Of a stretch of DNA of 23,157 nt, positions 8,179-14,637 are shown one piece after another. Position 1 is the stretch's first letter, and every line of letters begins with the position of its first letter. The notes under the pieces were generated by a model, which ran no database searches, was not told the DNA's origin, and saw only the letters and a list, made by a program, of their open reading frames with translations. Source of the stretch: Vicinamibacteria bacterium (GTDB lineage Bacteria; Acidobacteriota; Vicinamibacteria; Fen-336; JAGNNV01); NCBI GenBank assembly GCA_016650185.1, contig JAENWE010000282.1, forward strand, positions 1 through 23,157, in the 5' to 3' direction. A program made the position numbers and the translations under genes.

Positions 8179-9061
8179 TCAATTGGATATACAGGTCCTC
8201 AAGGGTGGGCCGCTTGAGCCGCAGGTCGAGCAGCGACGCGCCGGACGATTTGAGCGAAGCCCCCAGGCCCACGATCGCGGCGGTCGAGTCTTTGGTGGCG
8301 TACCGCAAGAGCACGCCGTCGTATCCCTCGAAGGTGGCTCCGGGCACGAGGTTCGCGGGATCGATTGTCTTATCGATGGCGATCCACAACGTCGAGGCGC
8401 CTTCGGCCTTGGCGAGGAGGTCCATAGGGGTTCCGTCGGCCACGATGTCGCCGGACCTCAGGATGACGACACGGTCGGCCAAGGCTTCGATCTCGTCGAG
8501 ATAGTGTGACGACAAAAGGATCGTCTTTCCGAGAGCCTTGAGCTTCAAAAGGATTTCGTGGATGCCCCGTCGCGCGATGGGGTCGAGGCCGGACGTGGGC
8601 TCGTCGAGGATCAGGAGCTCCGGGTCATGAAGAGTGGCGAGTCCGATGGCGAGGCGCTGCTTCTGCCCGCCAGAAAGGCTCCGGACTGCCGCCTTCTTCT
8701 TGTCAGTGAGGCTGACCGCCTCGAGAACCTGGGGCACGCCCAGGGTTGTTGGATAGAACGCCCCAAAAAGTCGGAACGTTTCCTCCACGGTGAGGGCTTC
8801 AGGAAACTCCGTGTGCTGAAGCTGTACTCCGATCCTCCGGCGAAGTTCGACCGGGTTCTTGTCCGGGTCAAGGCCGAGGACACGGACAGAACCTGATGTC
8901 CCGGGCCGCAGACCCTCGAGGATCTCAACAAAGGTCGTCTTCCCGGCGCCGTTTGGTCCCAGGAGACCGACGATTCCGCCCCGGGCAATATCAATCGAAA
9001 TTCCCCGGAGCGCTTGAACGCCGTCGTATGTTTTCACCAGCGACTGGACTTGGATCACCAT
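7925..9061 (-). CDS. ABC transporter ATP-binding protein (ABC-2/drug-efflux type) running on into fragment DNA
   Basis: The ATPase domain has Walker A GPNGAGKTT (35-43), a Q-loop in VQLQHTEFPE, signature LSGGQKQR, Walker B LLILDEPTSGLD and the switch His in SSHYLDE. An accessory C-terminal region ends RPTLEDLYIQLIGG at about residue 298, which is where CcmA/DrrA-type ATPases normally finish. Here there is no stop: the frame continues about 80 codons through the amidohydrolase fragment in a wrong frame until TGA at 7925, so the product would carry a meaningless tail. ABC-2 ATPases need a permease partner, normally the next gene; none is present in the window. I chose ATG at 9061 because the protein then begins directly with the domain. 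A longer frame from 9226 has no family resemblance in its added part. Confidence 0.85.
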   Translation of the reverse strand: MVIQVQSLVKTYDGVQALRGISIDIARGGIVGLLGPNGAGKTTFVEILEGLRPGTSGSVRVLGLDPDKNPVELRRRIGVQLQHTEFPEALTVEETFRLFGAFYPTTLGVPQVLEAVSLTDKKKAAVRSLSGGQKQRLAIGLATLHDPELLILDEPTSGLDPIARRGIHEILLKLKALGKTILLSSHYLDEIEALADRVVILRSGDIVADGTPMDLLAKAEGASTLWIAIDKTIDPANLVPGATFEGYDGVLLRYATKDSTAAIVGLGASLKSSGASLLDLRLKRPTLEDLYIQLIGGPAAVQDTPEAARLGSHLGGVAHRRSRIPGETARVCGRWQTARASRVLRGPLHHRSGRPSGRTLRLPARPRRTTHPAGADAR

Positions 9062-9150
9062 TCCCCAAGAATGATCGAAGAAGGTGCTTTGATGAAGTGC
9101 CTTGCGTCTCGCTTTTTCTGTGACGTTTGTAATGCGGTTGTTAAGGCACC

Positions 9151-9168
9151 GGTTCGAATTCTTGAACC
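9151..9168. repeat. Inverted repeat between divergent ABC ATPase and Fis-type genes
   Basis: GGTTC (9151-9155) and GAACC (9164-9168) are separated by eight bases that themselves contain the palindrome GAATTC. It lies in the 207-base divergent spacer and is locally AT-richer than its surroundings. It could be an operator for the Fis-type protein or for the DesR-like regulator; this is inference from position and symmetry only. Confidence 0.35.
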
Positions 9169-9268
9169 CGTGTGATTTCAATTCTTTCGGGAACCAATGA
9201 ACGTCTGGCTTCGTCTTATCTGGCAAAGGCGTTCTATAGCCGTTTTTCCCATCTTGAGGACAGTTGCC

Positions 9269-9508
9269 ATGCTAGAGACGAGCCCCGGTTTCCTCTTTCC
9301 AGATCGTCGTCCGCTCAAGGAGATGGTCGAAGACTACGAGCGCAAGATCGTTCTCATGGCCCTGGAGCTTTCGCACTGGAATCAGCGCCGGGCCGCATCC
9401 TCGTTGGGTCTTCTGCCTTCCACTCTCTCCGAAAAGATGAAGCGTTTCGGCCTCCGACGGACGAAGGAAGAGAGTCCCGAGCAGGGTGCTTCCCACGAAG
9501 CCGCCTGA
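9269..9508 (+). CDS. Small stand-alone Fis-type helix-turn-helix protein
   Basis: 79 residues. The segment from about residue 11 to 62 matches the Fis/HTH_8 DNA-binding domain found at the C-terminus of NtrC-type activators: RPLKEMVEDYERKIVLMAL, then HWNQRRAASSLGLLPSTL and SEKMKRFGL, the classical three-helix arrangement. It has no receiver or AAA+ domain, so it is a free DNA-binding unit, perhaps a nucleoid or local regulator. The ATG at 9269 is chosen over in-frame starts further upstream because GAGGA (9256-9260) sits eight bases before it. The last 15 or so residues are charged and poorly conserved-looking. It is divergent from the ABC ATPase gene, so it may regulate that locus; this is inferred from position. 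Confidence 0.75.
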   Translation: MLETSPGFLFPDRRPLKEMVEDYERKIVLMALELSHWNQRRAASSLGLLPSTLSEKMKRFGLRRTKEESPEQGASHEAA

Positions 9509-9563
9509 TCCCCGCGAATCCTGAGAGCAAGATATTGACAGCCGCGTCTCGGTGAAGCGCGAC

Positions 9564-9588
9564 TGTCCGCCTCGTTCGATTGCGGACA
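9564..9588. repeat. Perfect 7-bp inverted repeat at the edge of the LD-carboxypeptidase fragment
   Basis: TGTCCGC (9564-9570) pairs exactly with GCGGACA (9582-9588) around an 11-base loop. No T-run follows, so it is not a convincing terminator. It sits between the end of the Fis-type gene and the point where carboxypeptidase homology begins (about 9625-9645). Confidence 0.4.
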
Positions 9589-10068
9589 CCCGATCGCAAC
9601 GGCGGACTTCCACCACGGACTTCTGTTACAGGTCGCACCCAGACCGTGACGCCAGGGAGGGCCCAGGGCCGGCTGCTCGGCGGCAACCTGACCGTGCTGG
9701 CTCATCTGGTGGGCACGCCGTACCTGCCTGATTTCGCCGGGAAGATCCTGTTCCTTGAGGACGTGCACGAAGGCATCTACCGCCTCGACCGAATGCTCAC
9801 TCACTTGAAGCTCGCCGGCCTGCTCTCGAAGATCAAGGGCTTCATCTGGGGTCAATGCTCGGACTGCGAACCGGACAGCAGCGGCTATGGCTCGCTCACC
9901 ATCGAAGAAGTGCTCGATGACCACATCAAGCCCCTTGGTGTGCCGACCTACCGCGGGGCCATGATCGGCCATATCGACAAGCAGTTCACGGTGCCGGAGG
10001 GGATTCTGGCCGAGATGGACGCCGACCTTGGCACGTTCCGGCTGCTGGAGAGCGCCGTCTCGGCGTAG
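9580..10068 (+). pseudogene. LD-carboxypeptidase (peptidase S66) C-terminal fragment
   Basis: The open frame holds 162 codons, of which about 140 at the C-terminal end match LD-carboxypeptidase, the enzyme that removes the terminal D-Ala from tetrapeptides during murein recycling. Visible are GRAQGRLLGGNL (26-37), GTPYLPDFAGKILFLEDV (45-62) with the candidate catalytic Glu60, YRLDRML (67-73) and the candidate catalytic His131 in MIGHID. Full members are about 300-340 residues and carry the nucleophile Ser in the N-terminal half, which is absent: the Fis-type gene occupies the place where it would be. The first 20 or so codons here do not resemble the family. There is no good ribosome-binding site at the TTG (9580) or at GTG 9646. 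I judge it to be a truncated remnant without activity. Confidence 0.7.
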
Positions 10069-10140
10069 CGGGAGAGAGAGCGCAGCCGAAAGGTGCCCGC
10101 CGCTTGGCCCTTGGGGCGGAGCGAAGGCGCCGCCGAAGCG

Positions 10141-10170
10141 TTGAACGCGCCGCCGCACCTGGGTTAGGGT
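10141..10170 (+). promoter_or_regulatory. Candidate sigma-70-type promoter for the sulfur cluster
   Basis: TTGAAC (10141-10146) and TAGGGT (10165-10170) are 18 bases apart, about 29 bases before the DsrE-like gene's ATG. The -35 matches well, the -10 only in its outer bases. A fitting AAGGAG ribosome-binding site is at 10187-10192. Confidence 0.4.
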
Positions 10171-10198
10171 ACTCAACAATTTCTCCAAGGAGCACCCG

Positions 10199-10798
10199 AT
10201 GACCGTCAGCGCCCCGCCTACGCCGACCGAAATTGAGCAGGTCGTCGCCCATGAAGTCGACCGCCAACTGAAGTCCTTTCGCGATGAAATGGAAGGAAAA
10301 CTCGCGGAGGTGCGCGAACGGACGGTGGATGATGCGGCCACCATCGTGGTTTTCAGCGGCGATCTCGACAAGGTGCTCGCCGGTTTTGTCATCGCCACCG
10401 GAGCCGCGGCCGCGGGCTTACAGACATCGATGTTCTTTACCTTCTGGGGGCTCATGGCCTTGAAGAAGAAAGGCGCCAGCGGCGGGTCCAAGAACATGAT
10501 GGAGAAGATGTTCACCCTCATGACGCCCTCGAGCTCGGAATCCCTCGGCAGCTCAAAGATGAACTACTTCGGGATGGGGGCGATCATGCTGCGCAAGATG
10601 ATGAAGGACAAACAGATCGCCTCGCTTGAAGAACTGATGGCGGTGGCGAAGGATCTGGAGGTCAAGTTGATCGCGTGCACGATGTCGATGGATGCCATGG
10701 GAATCAGCAAGGAGGAGTTGCTCGACGACCTCGCGTACGGTGGAGTGGCCACGTACATGGCCGACGCTGTCCGTTCCCGCGTCACCCTCTTTATCTGA
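10199..10798 (+). CDS. DsrE/DsrF/DrsH-like family protein
   Basis: 199 residues. The first 45 are charged and probably helical (EIEQVVAHEVDRQLKSF). From about residue 48 the DsrE-like alpha/beta fold begins: TIVVFSGDLDKVLAGFVIATGAA-type strand and helix, TSMFFTFWGLMALKK, and a conserved cysteine in LIACTMSMDAMGI. Family members of this group (COG2210-like) are cytosolic and are often found beside TusA and rhodanese proteins, where a cysteine can carry persulfide sulfur. The ATG is supported by AAGGAG six bases upstream. It is followed after 43 bases by the rhodanese/MBL gene and then by tusA, so the three probably form one sulfur-transfer operon. The exact biochemical role of this subfamily is not settled; carrier function is inference from context. 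Confidence 0.85.
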   Translation: MTVSAPPTPTEIEQVVAHEVDRQLKSFRDEMEGKLAEVRERTVDDAATIVVFSGDLDKVLAGFVIATGAAAAGLQTSMFFTFWGLMALKKKGASGGSKNMMEKMFTLMTPSSSESLGSSKMNYFGMGAIMLRKMMKDKQIASLEELMAVAKDLEVKLIACTMSMDAMGISKEELLDDLAYGGVATYMADAVRSRVTLFI

Positions 10799-10818
10799 TG
10801 TTCGCCAAAAACTCCGAA

Positions 10819-10828
10819 CCCCCCCCCC
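10819..10828 (+). repeat. Ten-base poly-C tract before the rhodanese/MBL gene
   Basis: An uninterrupted run of ten C residues lies 13 bases upstream of the next ATG, between two genes of the sulfur cluster. Such tracts are prone to slipped-strand change in length. Confidence 0.9.
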
Positions 10829-10841
10829 ATCGCAGGTAAAG

Positions 10842-12041
10842 ATGGATTCTTCCAGCAACTCGACCGGCGCGTCACCTTTGGCCACCATCGATGTGGCGGA
10901 GCTCCTGCCCCGACTCGACCGCGGCGAGGAGGTCCTCCTGCTCGATGTCCGCAACCAGGAGGAGTACGAGGGCTGGAAGCTCGAGCCGCGCCAGCCCGTG
11001 GAGACCGTGCACGTGCCCTATTTCGACTTCATCGAGGACCCGGAGGCCGCCATCGCCCGGGTGCCGCACGCGCGCGAAGTTGTGGTGCTGTGCGCCAAAG
11101 GCGGCTCGTCGGAAACGGTGGTGGACATGCTCAAAGAGGCAGGCCTCCTAACCAGGAATGTGACCGGGGGCATGGTTGCGTATGGCGAGTATCTCGACCC
11201 GACGGCGCTGCCTCTGGAGCCCTTGGAGGCCGCGCGCTTCAGCCTCTTCCAGGTGAACCGGCGCGGCAAGGGTTGTCTTTCCTACGTCATCGTCTCCGGC
11301 GGCGAGGCGGTGGTGGTGGATCCGAGCCGCAACGTCTCCTGGTACGAGGCCTTCGTGGCCGAGCGAGGCGCACGCTATGTGCGCGTGCTCGACACCCACG
11401 TGCACGCCGACCATGTGAGCGGCGGCCCCGAGCTGGCCCGACGCCTGGGTGTGCCCTATTCCGTCTCTGCCGGCGCCGGGTTCGTGGTGGATCACGCCGT
11501 GACCCCGCTTTCGGACGGCGAACAGATCCGCCTCGGCGGGCGGGCGGGTGTTTCGATCGAGGTGCGGGCGATACGCACTCCAGGCCACACTCCGGGTTCG
11601 ACGTCATTTTTCGTGGACGGGCGCTATCTGCTGACCGGCGATACCCTCTTCGTAGCGAGCGTGGGCCGTCCTGATCTCGGTGGACACGCGGTCGAATGGG
11701 GCCGAGATCTCTTCTTCAGCCTGCGAGACCGCCTCGGCGACCTCCCGCCCGACACACGCGTCCTGCCTGCTCACTACGGGGGGGCCTCCGAGATCTCGGA
11801 CACGGGGCTGGTCTGGGGGCGGCTCGGCGACCTCCGGAGCACGGTTCCCGAATTGCAGATCGACACCCCCGAGGAGTTCGTCAGGGCGGTCAGCGGCGCC
11901 GTGACCGACCCGCCCGCCGCCTATGCTGAGATCATCAAGGTCAACCTGGGAGGGTCGGCGAGCGAGGAGCAGATCTGCGAATGGGAGCTTGGGAAGAACC
12001 AGTGCGCCGCCGCATCCGGGCAGCGGGCCTCAGGGGCGTAG
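10842..12041 (+). CDS. Rhodanese / metallo-beta-lactamase fusion, persulfide-dioxygenase-like
   Basis: 399 residues with two domains. A rhodanese domain (about 14-120) holds Cys84 in the loop CAKGGSS, the site that accepts sulfane sulfur. A metallo-beta-lactamase domain (about 130-370) has THVHADH (185-191), His249 in TPGHTPGS, Asp267 in LTGDTLF and His311 in PAHYGG. GRPDLGG after the GD motif resembles ETHE1-type persulfide dioxygenases, which oxidise glutathione persulfide to sulfite at a mononuclear iron. Rhodanese-dioxygenase fusions are known, usually with the rhodanese at either end. Sulfide or persulfide detoxification, with sulfur passed to or from the neighbouring DsrE-like and TusA proteins, is a reasonable inference. 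The start is ATG 10842 with a weak AGG five bases away; the open frame extends upstream to 10692 over the DsrE-like gene, but that part is out-of-frame coding sequence. Confidence 0.88.
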   Translation: MDSSSNSTGASPLATIDVAELLPRLDRGEEVLLLDVRNQEEYEGWKLEPRQPVETVHVPYFDFIEDPEAAIARVPHAREVVVLCAKGGSSETVVDMLKEAGLLTRNVTGGMVAYGEYLDPTALPLEPLEAARFSLFQVNRRGKGCLSYVIVSGGEAVVVDPSRNVSWYEAFVAERGARYVRVLDTHVHADHVSGGPELARRLGVPYSVSAGAGFVVDHAVTPLSDGEQIRLGGRAGVSIEVRAIRTPGHTPGSTSFFVDGRYLLTGDTLFVASVGRPDLGGHAVEWGRDLFFSLRDRLGDLPPDTRVLPAHYGGASEISDTGLVWGRLGDLRSTVPELQIDTPEEFVRAVSGAVTDPPAAYAEIIKVNLGGSASEEQICEWELGKNQCAAASGQRASGA

Positions 12042-12092
12042 TATCCGGCTCCGACGTTGCCCCACGACCGGTTTCGATGAGGAGATCAAAAG

Positions 12093-12335
12093 ATGGCCCT
12101 GAAGACGCTTGACGCTCGCGGGTTGAAGTGCCCCATGCCCATTGTGAAGGCCAAAAAAGAGATAGATGGGATGGCTCCCGGCGATGAGCTCGAGGTCACG
12201 GCCACGGATTCAGGATCGGTCCCCGATTTTCAGGGCTGGGTCCGAACCGCCAAGAACGCTCTGCTGAAGTCCCAGCGGACGGAGACGGACGACAACGGCA
12301 AGAGCCTCTACATCCACGTACTCGAGCGCAAGTAG
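12093..12335 (+). CDS. tusA: TusA-type sulfur carrier protein
   Basis: 80 residues, the normal size. The N-terminal LDARGLKCPMPIVKAKKEI carries the CPxP motif with Cys13, the persulfide-bearing cysteine that relays sulfur in thiolation of tRNA, molybdenum-cofactor synthesis or oxidative sulfur metabolism. A typical PGDELEVTATDSGSVPDF segment follows. The ATG has GAGGAG at 12079-12084, eight bases upstream. It lies 51 bases downstream of the rhodanese/MBL gene. Because it is grouped with DsrE-like and persulfide-dioxygenase-like proteins rather than tusBCD or tusE, a role in inorganic sulfur handling seems more likely than tRNA thiolation; that choice is inference. Confidence 0.92.
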   Translation: MALKTLDARGLKCPMPIVKAKKEIDGMAPGDELEVTATDSGSVPDFQGWVRTAKNALLKSQRTETDDNGKSLYIHVLERK

Positions 12336-12393
12336 CCAAAGGGTCGCGTCCGGCCGGCAGGACACTGGCCAGCGAATAAGATTCCGCCCAAAG

Positions 12394-14628
12394 ATGCACA
12401 ACGCCACGACGCTCGATGCCCACGGACTGAAGCCGAACGAGTACGAACGCATCCAAGCGCTGCTCGGGCGCGAGCCCAACCTGGTTGAGCTTGGGATGTT
12501 CTCGGTCATGTGGTCCGAGCACTGCTCGTACAAATCCACCCGCATCCATCTGAAAACTCTGCCCACGAAAGGGCCGCGGGTGGCTCAGGGACCGGGCGAG
12601 AACGCGGGCGCGCTCGACCTCGGCGACGGCCTCCTTGCCGTCTTCAAGATCGAGTCGCACAACCATCCCTCCTTCATCGAGCCGTATCAAGGTGCGGCCA
12701 CCGGGGTGGGGGGCATCCTGCGCGACATCTTCACCATGGGCGCGCGTCCGATCGCCCTTCTGAACTCCCTTCGTTTCTCCGACTCGTGGGATCACAAGAC
12801 TCGCCGCATCATCTCCGGCGTGGTCGCGGGGATCGGCGGCTACGGCAACGCCTTTGGCTGTCCGACCGTGGGCGGCGAGGTTGTCTTCGAGCCCTGCTAC
12901 TCCGGCAACCCGTTGGTGAATGCGTTCTGTCTTGGCATCACCACCAAGGATCAGCTCTTTCTTGGACGGGCCGAGGGCGTCGGCAACACCGTCTTCTACG
13001 TCGGCGCAAAGACGGGCAGAGATGGAATTCATGGCGCGACCATGGCGTCATCCGAGTTTGGCGAAGGCAGTGAAGAGAAGCGGCCGACCGTGCAGGTGGG
13101 CGACCCCTTCATGGAGAAGATCCTTCTCGAGTCGTGCCTTGAAGCGATGGCCACGGGCGCCGTGGTCGGCATCCAGGACATGGGGGCCGCGGGACTGACG
13201 TGCGCCACCTCCGAAACCGCGGGACGGGCCGGCACCGGTATTGAGTTCGATGTCTCCAGGGTCCCCCAGCGCGAGACCGGCATGAGCGCCTACGAAGTCA
13301 TGCTGTCCGAGTCGCAGGAGCGAATGCTGCTGGTAGCCAAGAAGGGCCGCGAGGCCGAGATCAAAGCGGTGTTCGAGAAGTGGGACCTTCATGCCGAGGC
13401 GGTGGGCGTGGTCACGGCCGATGGTCACGTCAAGGTCTTCAAAGATGGGAAGCTTGAAGCCGACATTCCGGCGAGCGCGCTCACCGACGAAGCTCCGGCC
13501 TACGATCGCCCCTGGATCGAACCCAAGAATCCGGCCGAGGACGAGGATCTTTCGAAGATCCCGGTGCCCACCGATCTCGCGACCGTGCTGATCACTCTCC
13601 TCGGCTCACCCAACATTGCCAGCAAGCAATGGGTGTATCGGCAATACGACAGCACGGTCCAAACCGGCACGGTCCAGGGCCCCGGCGTCTCGGACGCGGC
13701 GGTGCTGCGGATCCATGGCTCGAAGAAGGGCCTCGCCATAGCTCTTGACGGCAACGGCCGGTATGGCTTCCTGAACGCGAAGCAAGGCGCGATGCTTGCG
13801 GTCGCTGAGGCTTGCCGTAACGTTGTGGCCACCGGAGCGCTGCCCATCGGTCTCACCAACTGCCTCAACTTTGGCAACCCGGAGAAGCCTGAAGTCATGG
13901 GCCAGATCGTGAGGGCGCTTGAAGGCATCGGCGAGGCGAGCCGCGCCCTCGACGCTCCCGTGACCGGTGGCAATGTCTCGCTCTACAACGAGACCGACGG
14001 CGAGCCCATTTATCCGACGCCGGTGATCGGCGCGGTGGGGTTGCTGGAAGACGTGACCTTCGCGATCGCGCGCACGTTTGCTCGGGCCGGCGACGAAGTC
14101 CTGCTCTTGGGCGAAAGTGACCTCGCGCTCGGCGGAAGCGAATACATGCGGACGGTTCACGGGAGAGTGGCCGGCGCCCTTCCGAAACTCGACCTCATGA
14201 CGGAGCGAGCCCTCTACGAAGTCGTTCTCGATCTCAATCAGAAACGGATACTGGCGTCCGCGCACGACGTGGCTGATGGTGGGTTGGCGGTGGCGCTCGT
14301 GGAGTGCTGCTTCAATTTCGAGAGCGCATCCTTGGGCGGCGACTTCGACCTCGGCGATCTTGGCGGGGGCGACGATTTCGACGACGCGGAGCCCACGCGG
14401 ACGGACGCCCTCCTCTTCTCCGAGGGTCCCTCACGGATGATCGTGTCGACCCGCGATCCGAAGGCGGTGGAGGCTCGGGCCGCCCGAGGGGGAGTTGCCT
14501 GCCGCCGCCTGGGCCGGGTGGGAGGATCTCACCTCACCCTGCGGTCCGGCGGCGTTCAATTGACCCGGCATTCCGTGCCGGAACTTCTGAGTTCGTGGCT
14601 TTCGCTCGACCGCAGGCTTTCGGAATAG
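12394..14628 (+). CDS. purL: Phosphoribosylformylglycinamidine synthase subunit PurL
   Basis: 744 residues, the length of the small PurL that works with separate PurQ and PurS subunits (not seen in this window). It converts FGAR, ATP and PurQ-derived ammonia to FGAM in the fourth step of purine synthesis. Landmarks: LGMFSVMWSEHCSYKS near 33-48, ESHNHPSFIEPYQGAATGVGGI-type loop near 89-110 with the catalytic histidine, VGIQDMGAAGLTCATSE, and GNVSLYNE in the second half with the start of a second ATP-binding-fold repeat. Near residues 647-668 there is a run rich in Asp and Gly (GGDFDLGDLGGGDDFDDAEP), longer and more acidic than I expect in this loop. The ATG at 12394 is followed at once by family sequence; the ribosome-binding site is weak. 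purF starts nine bases after the stop. Confidence 0.97.
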   Translation: MHNATTLDAHGLKPNEYERIQALLGREPNLVELGMFSVMWSEHCSYKSTRIHLKTLPTKGPRVAQGPGENAGALDLGDGLLAVFKIESHNHPSFIEPYQGAATGVGGILRDIFTMGARPIALLNSLRFSDSWDHKTRRIISGVVAGIGGYGNAFGCPTVGGEVVFEPCYSGNPLVNAFCLGITTKDQLFLGRAEGVGNTVFYVGAKTGRDGIHGATMASSEFGEGSEEKRPTVQVGDPFMEKILLESCLEAMATGAVVGIQDMGAAGLTCATSETAGRAGTGIEFDVSRVPQRETGMSAYEVMLSESQERMLLVAKKGREAEIKAVFEKWDLHAEAVGVVTADGHVKVFKDGKLEADIPASALTDEAPAYDRPWIEPKNPAEDEDLSKIPVPTDLATVLITLLGSPNIASKQWVYRQYDSTVQTGTVQGPGVSDAAVLRIHGSKKGLAIALDGNGRYGFLNAKQGAMLAVAEACRNVVATGALPIGLTNCLNFGNPEKPEVMGQIVRALEGIGEASRALDAPVTGGNVSLYNETDGEPIYPTPVIGAVGLLEDVTFAIARTFARAGDEVLLLGESDLALGGSEYMRTVHGRVAGALPKLDLMTERALYEVVLDLNQKRILASAHDVADGGLAVALVECCFNFESASLGGDFDLGDLGGGDDFDDAEPTRTDALLFSEGPSRMIVSTRDPKAVEARAARGGVACRRLGRVGGSHLTLRSGGVQLTRHSVPELLSSWLSLDRRLSE

Positions 14629-14637
14629 AGTTCAGCC

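Noticed and set aside
6563..8217. Long plus-strand frames opposite the kinase and amidohydrolase
   Set aside because: They are His/Glu/Gly-rich shadow translations without recognisable domains.
9150..9170. T-arm-like GGTTCGAATTC suggesting a tRNA
   Set aside because: No acceptor, D-arm or anticodon stem could be placed around it; it is better described as an inverted repeat.
9062..9226. Upstream extension of the ABC ATPase by 55 codons
   Set aside because: The extra residues have no ATPase-family likeness and would fill the divergent promoter spacer; the domain starts at once from ATG 9061.
9535..9563. Perfect TTGACA as a promoter for the carboxypeptidase fragment
   Set aside because: No acceptable -10 hexamer occurs at 16-18 bases; the sequence there is CG-rich.
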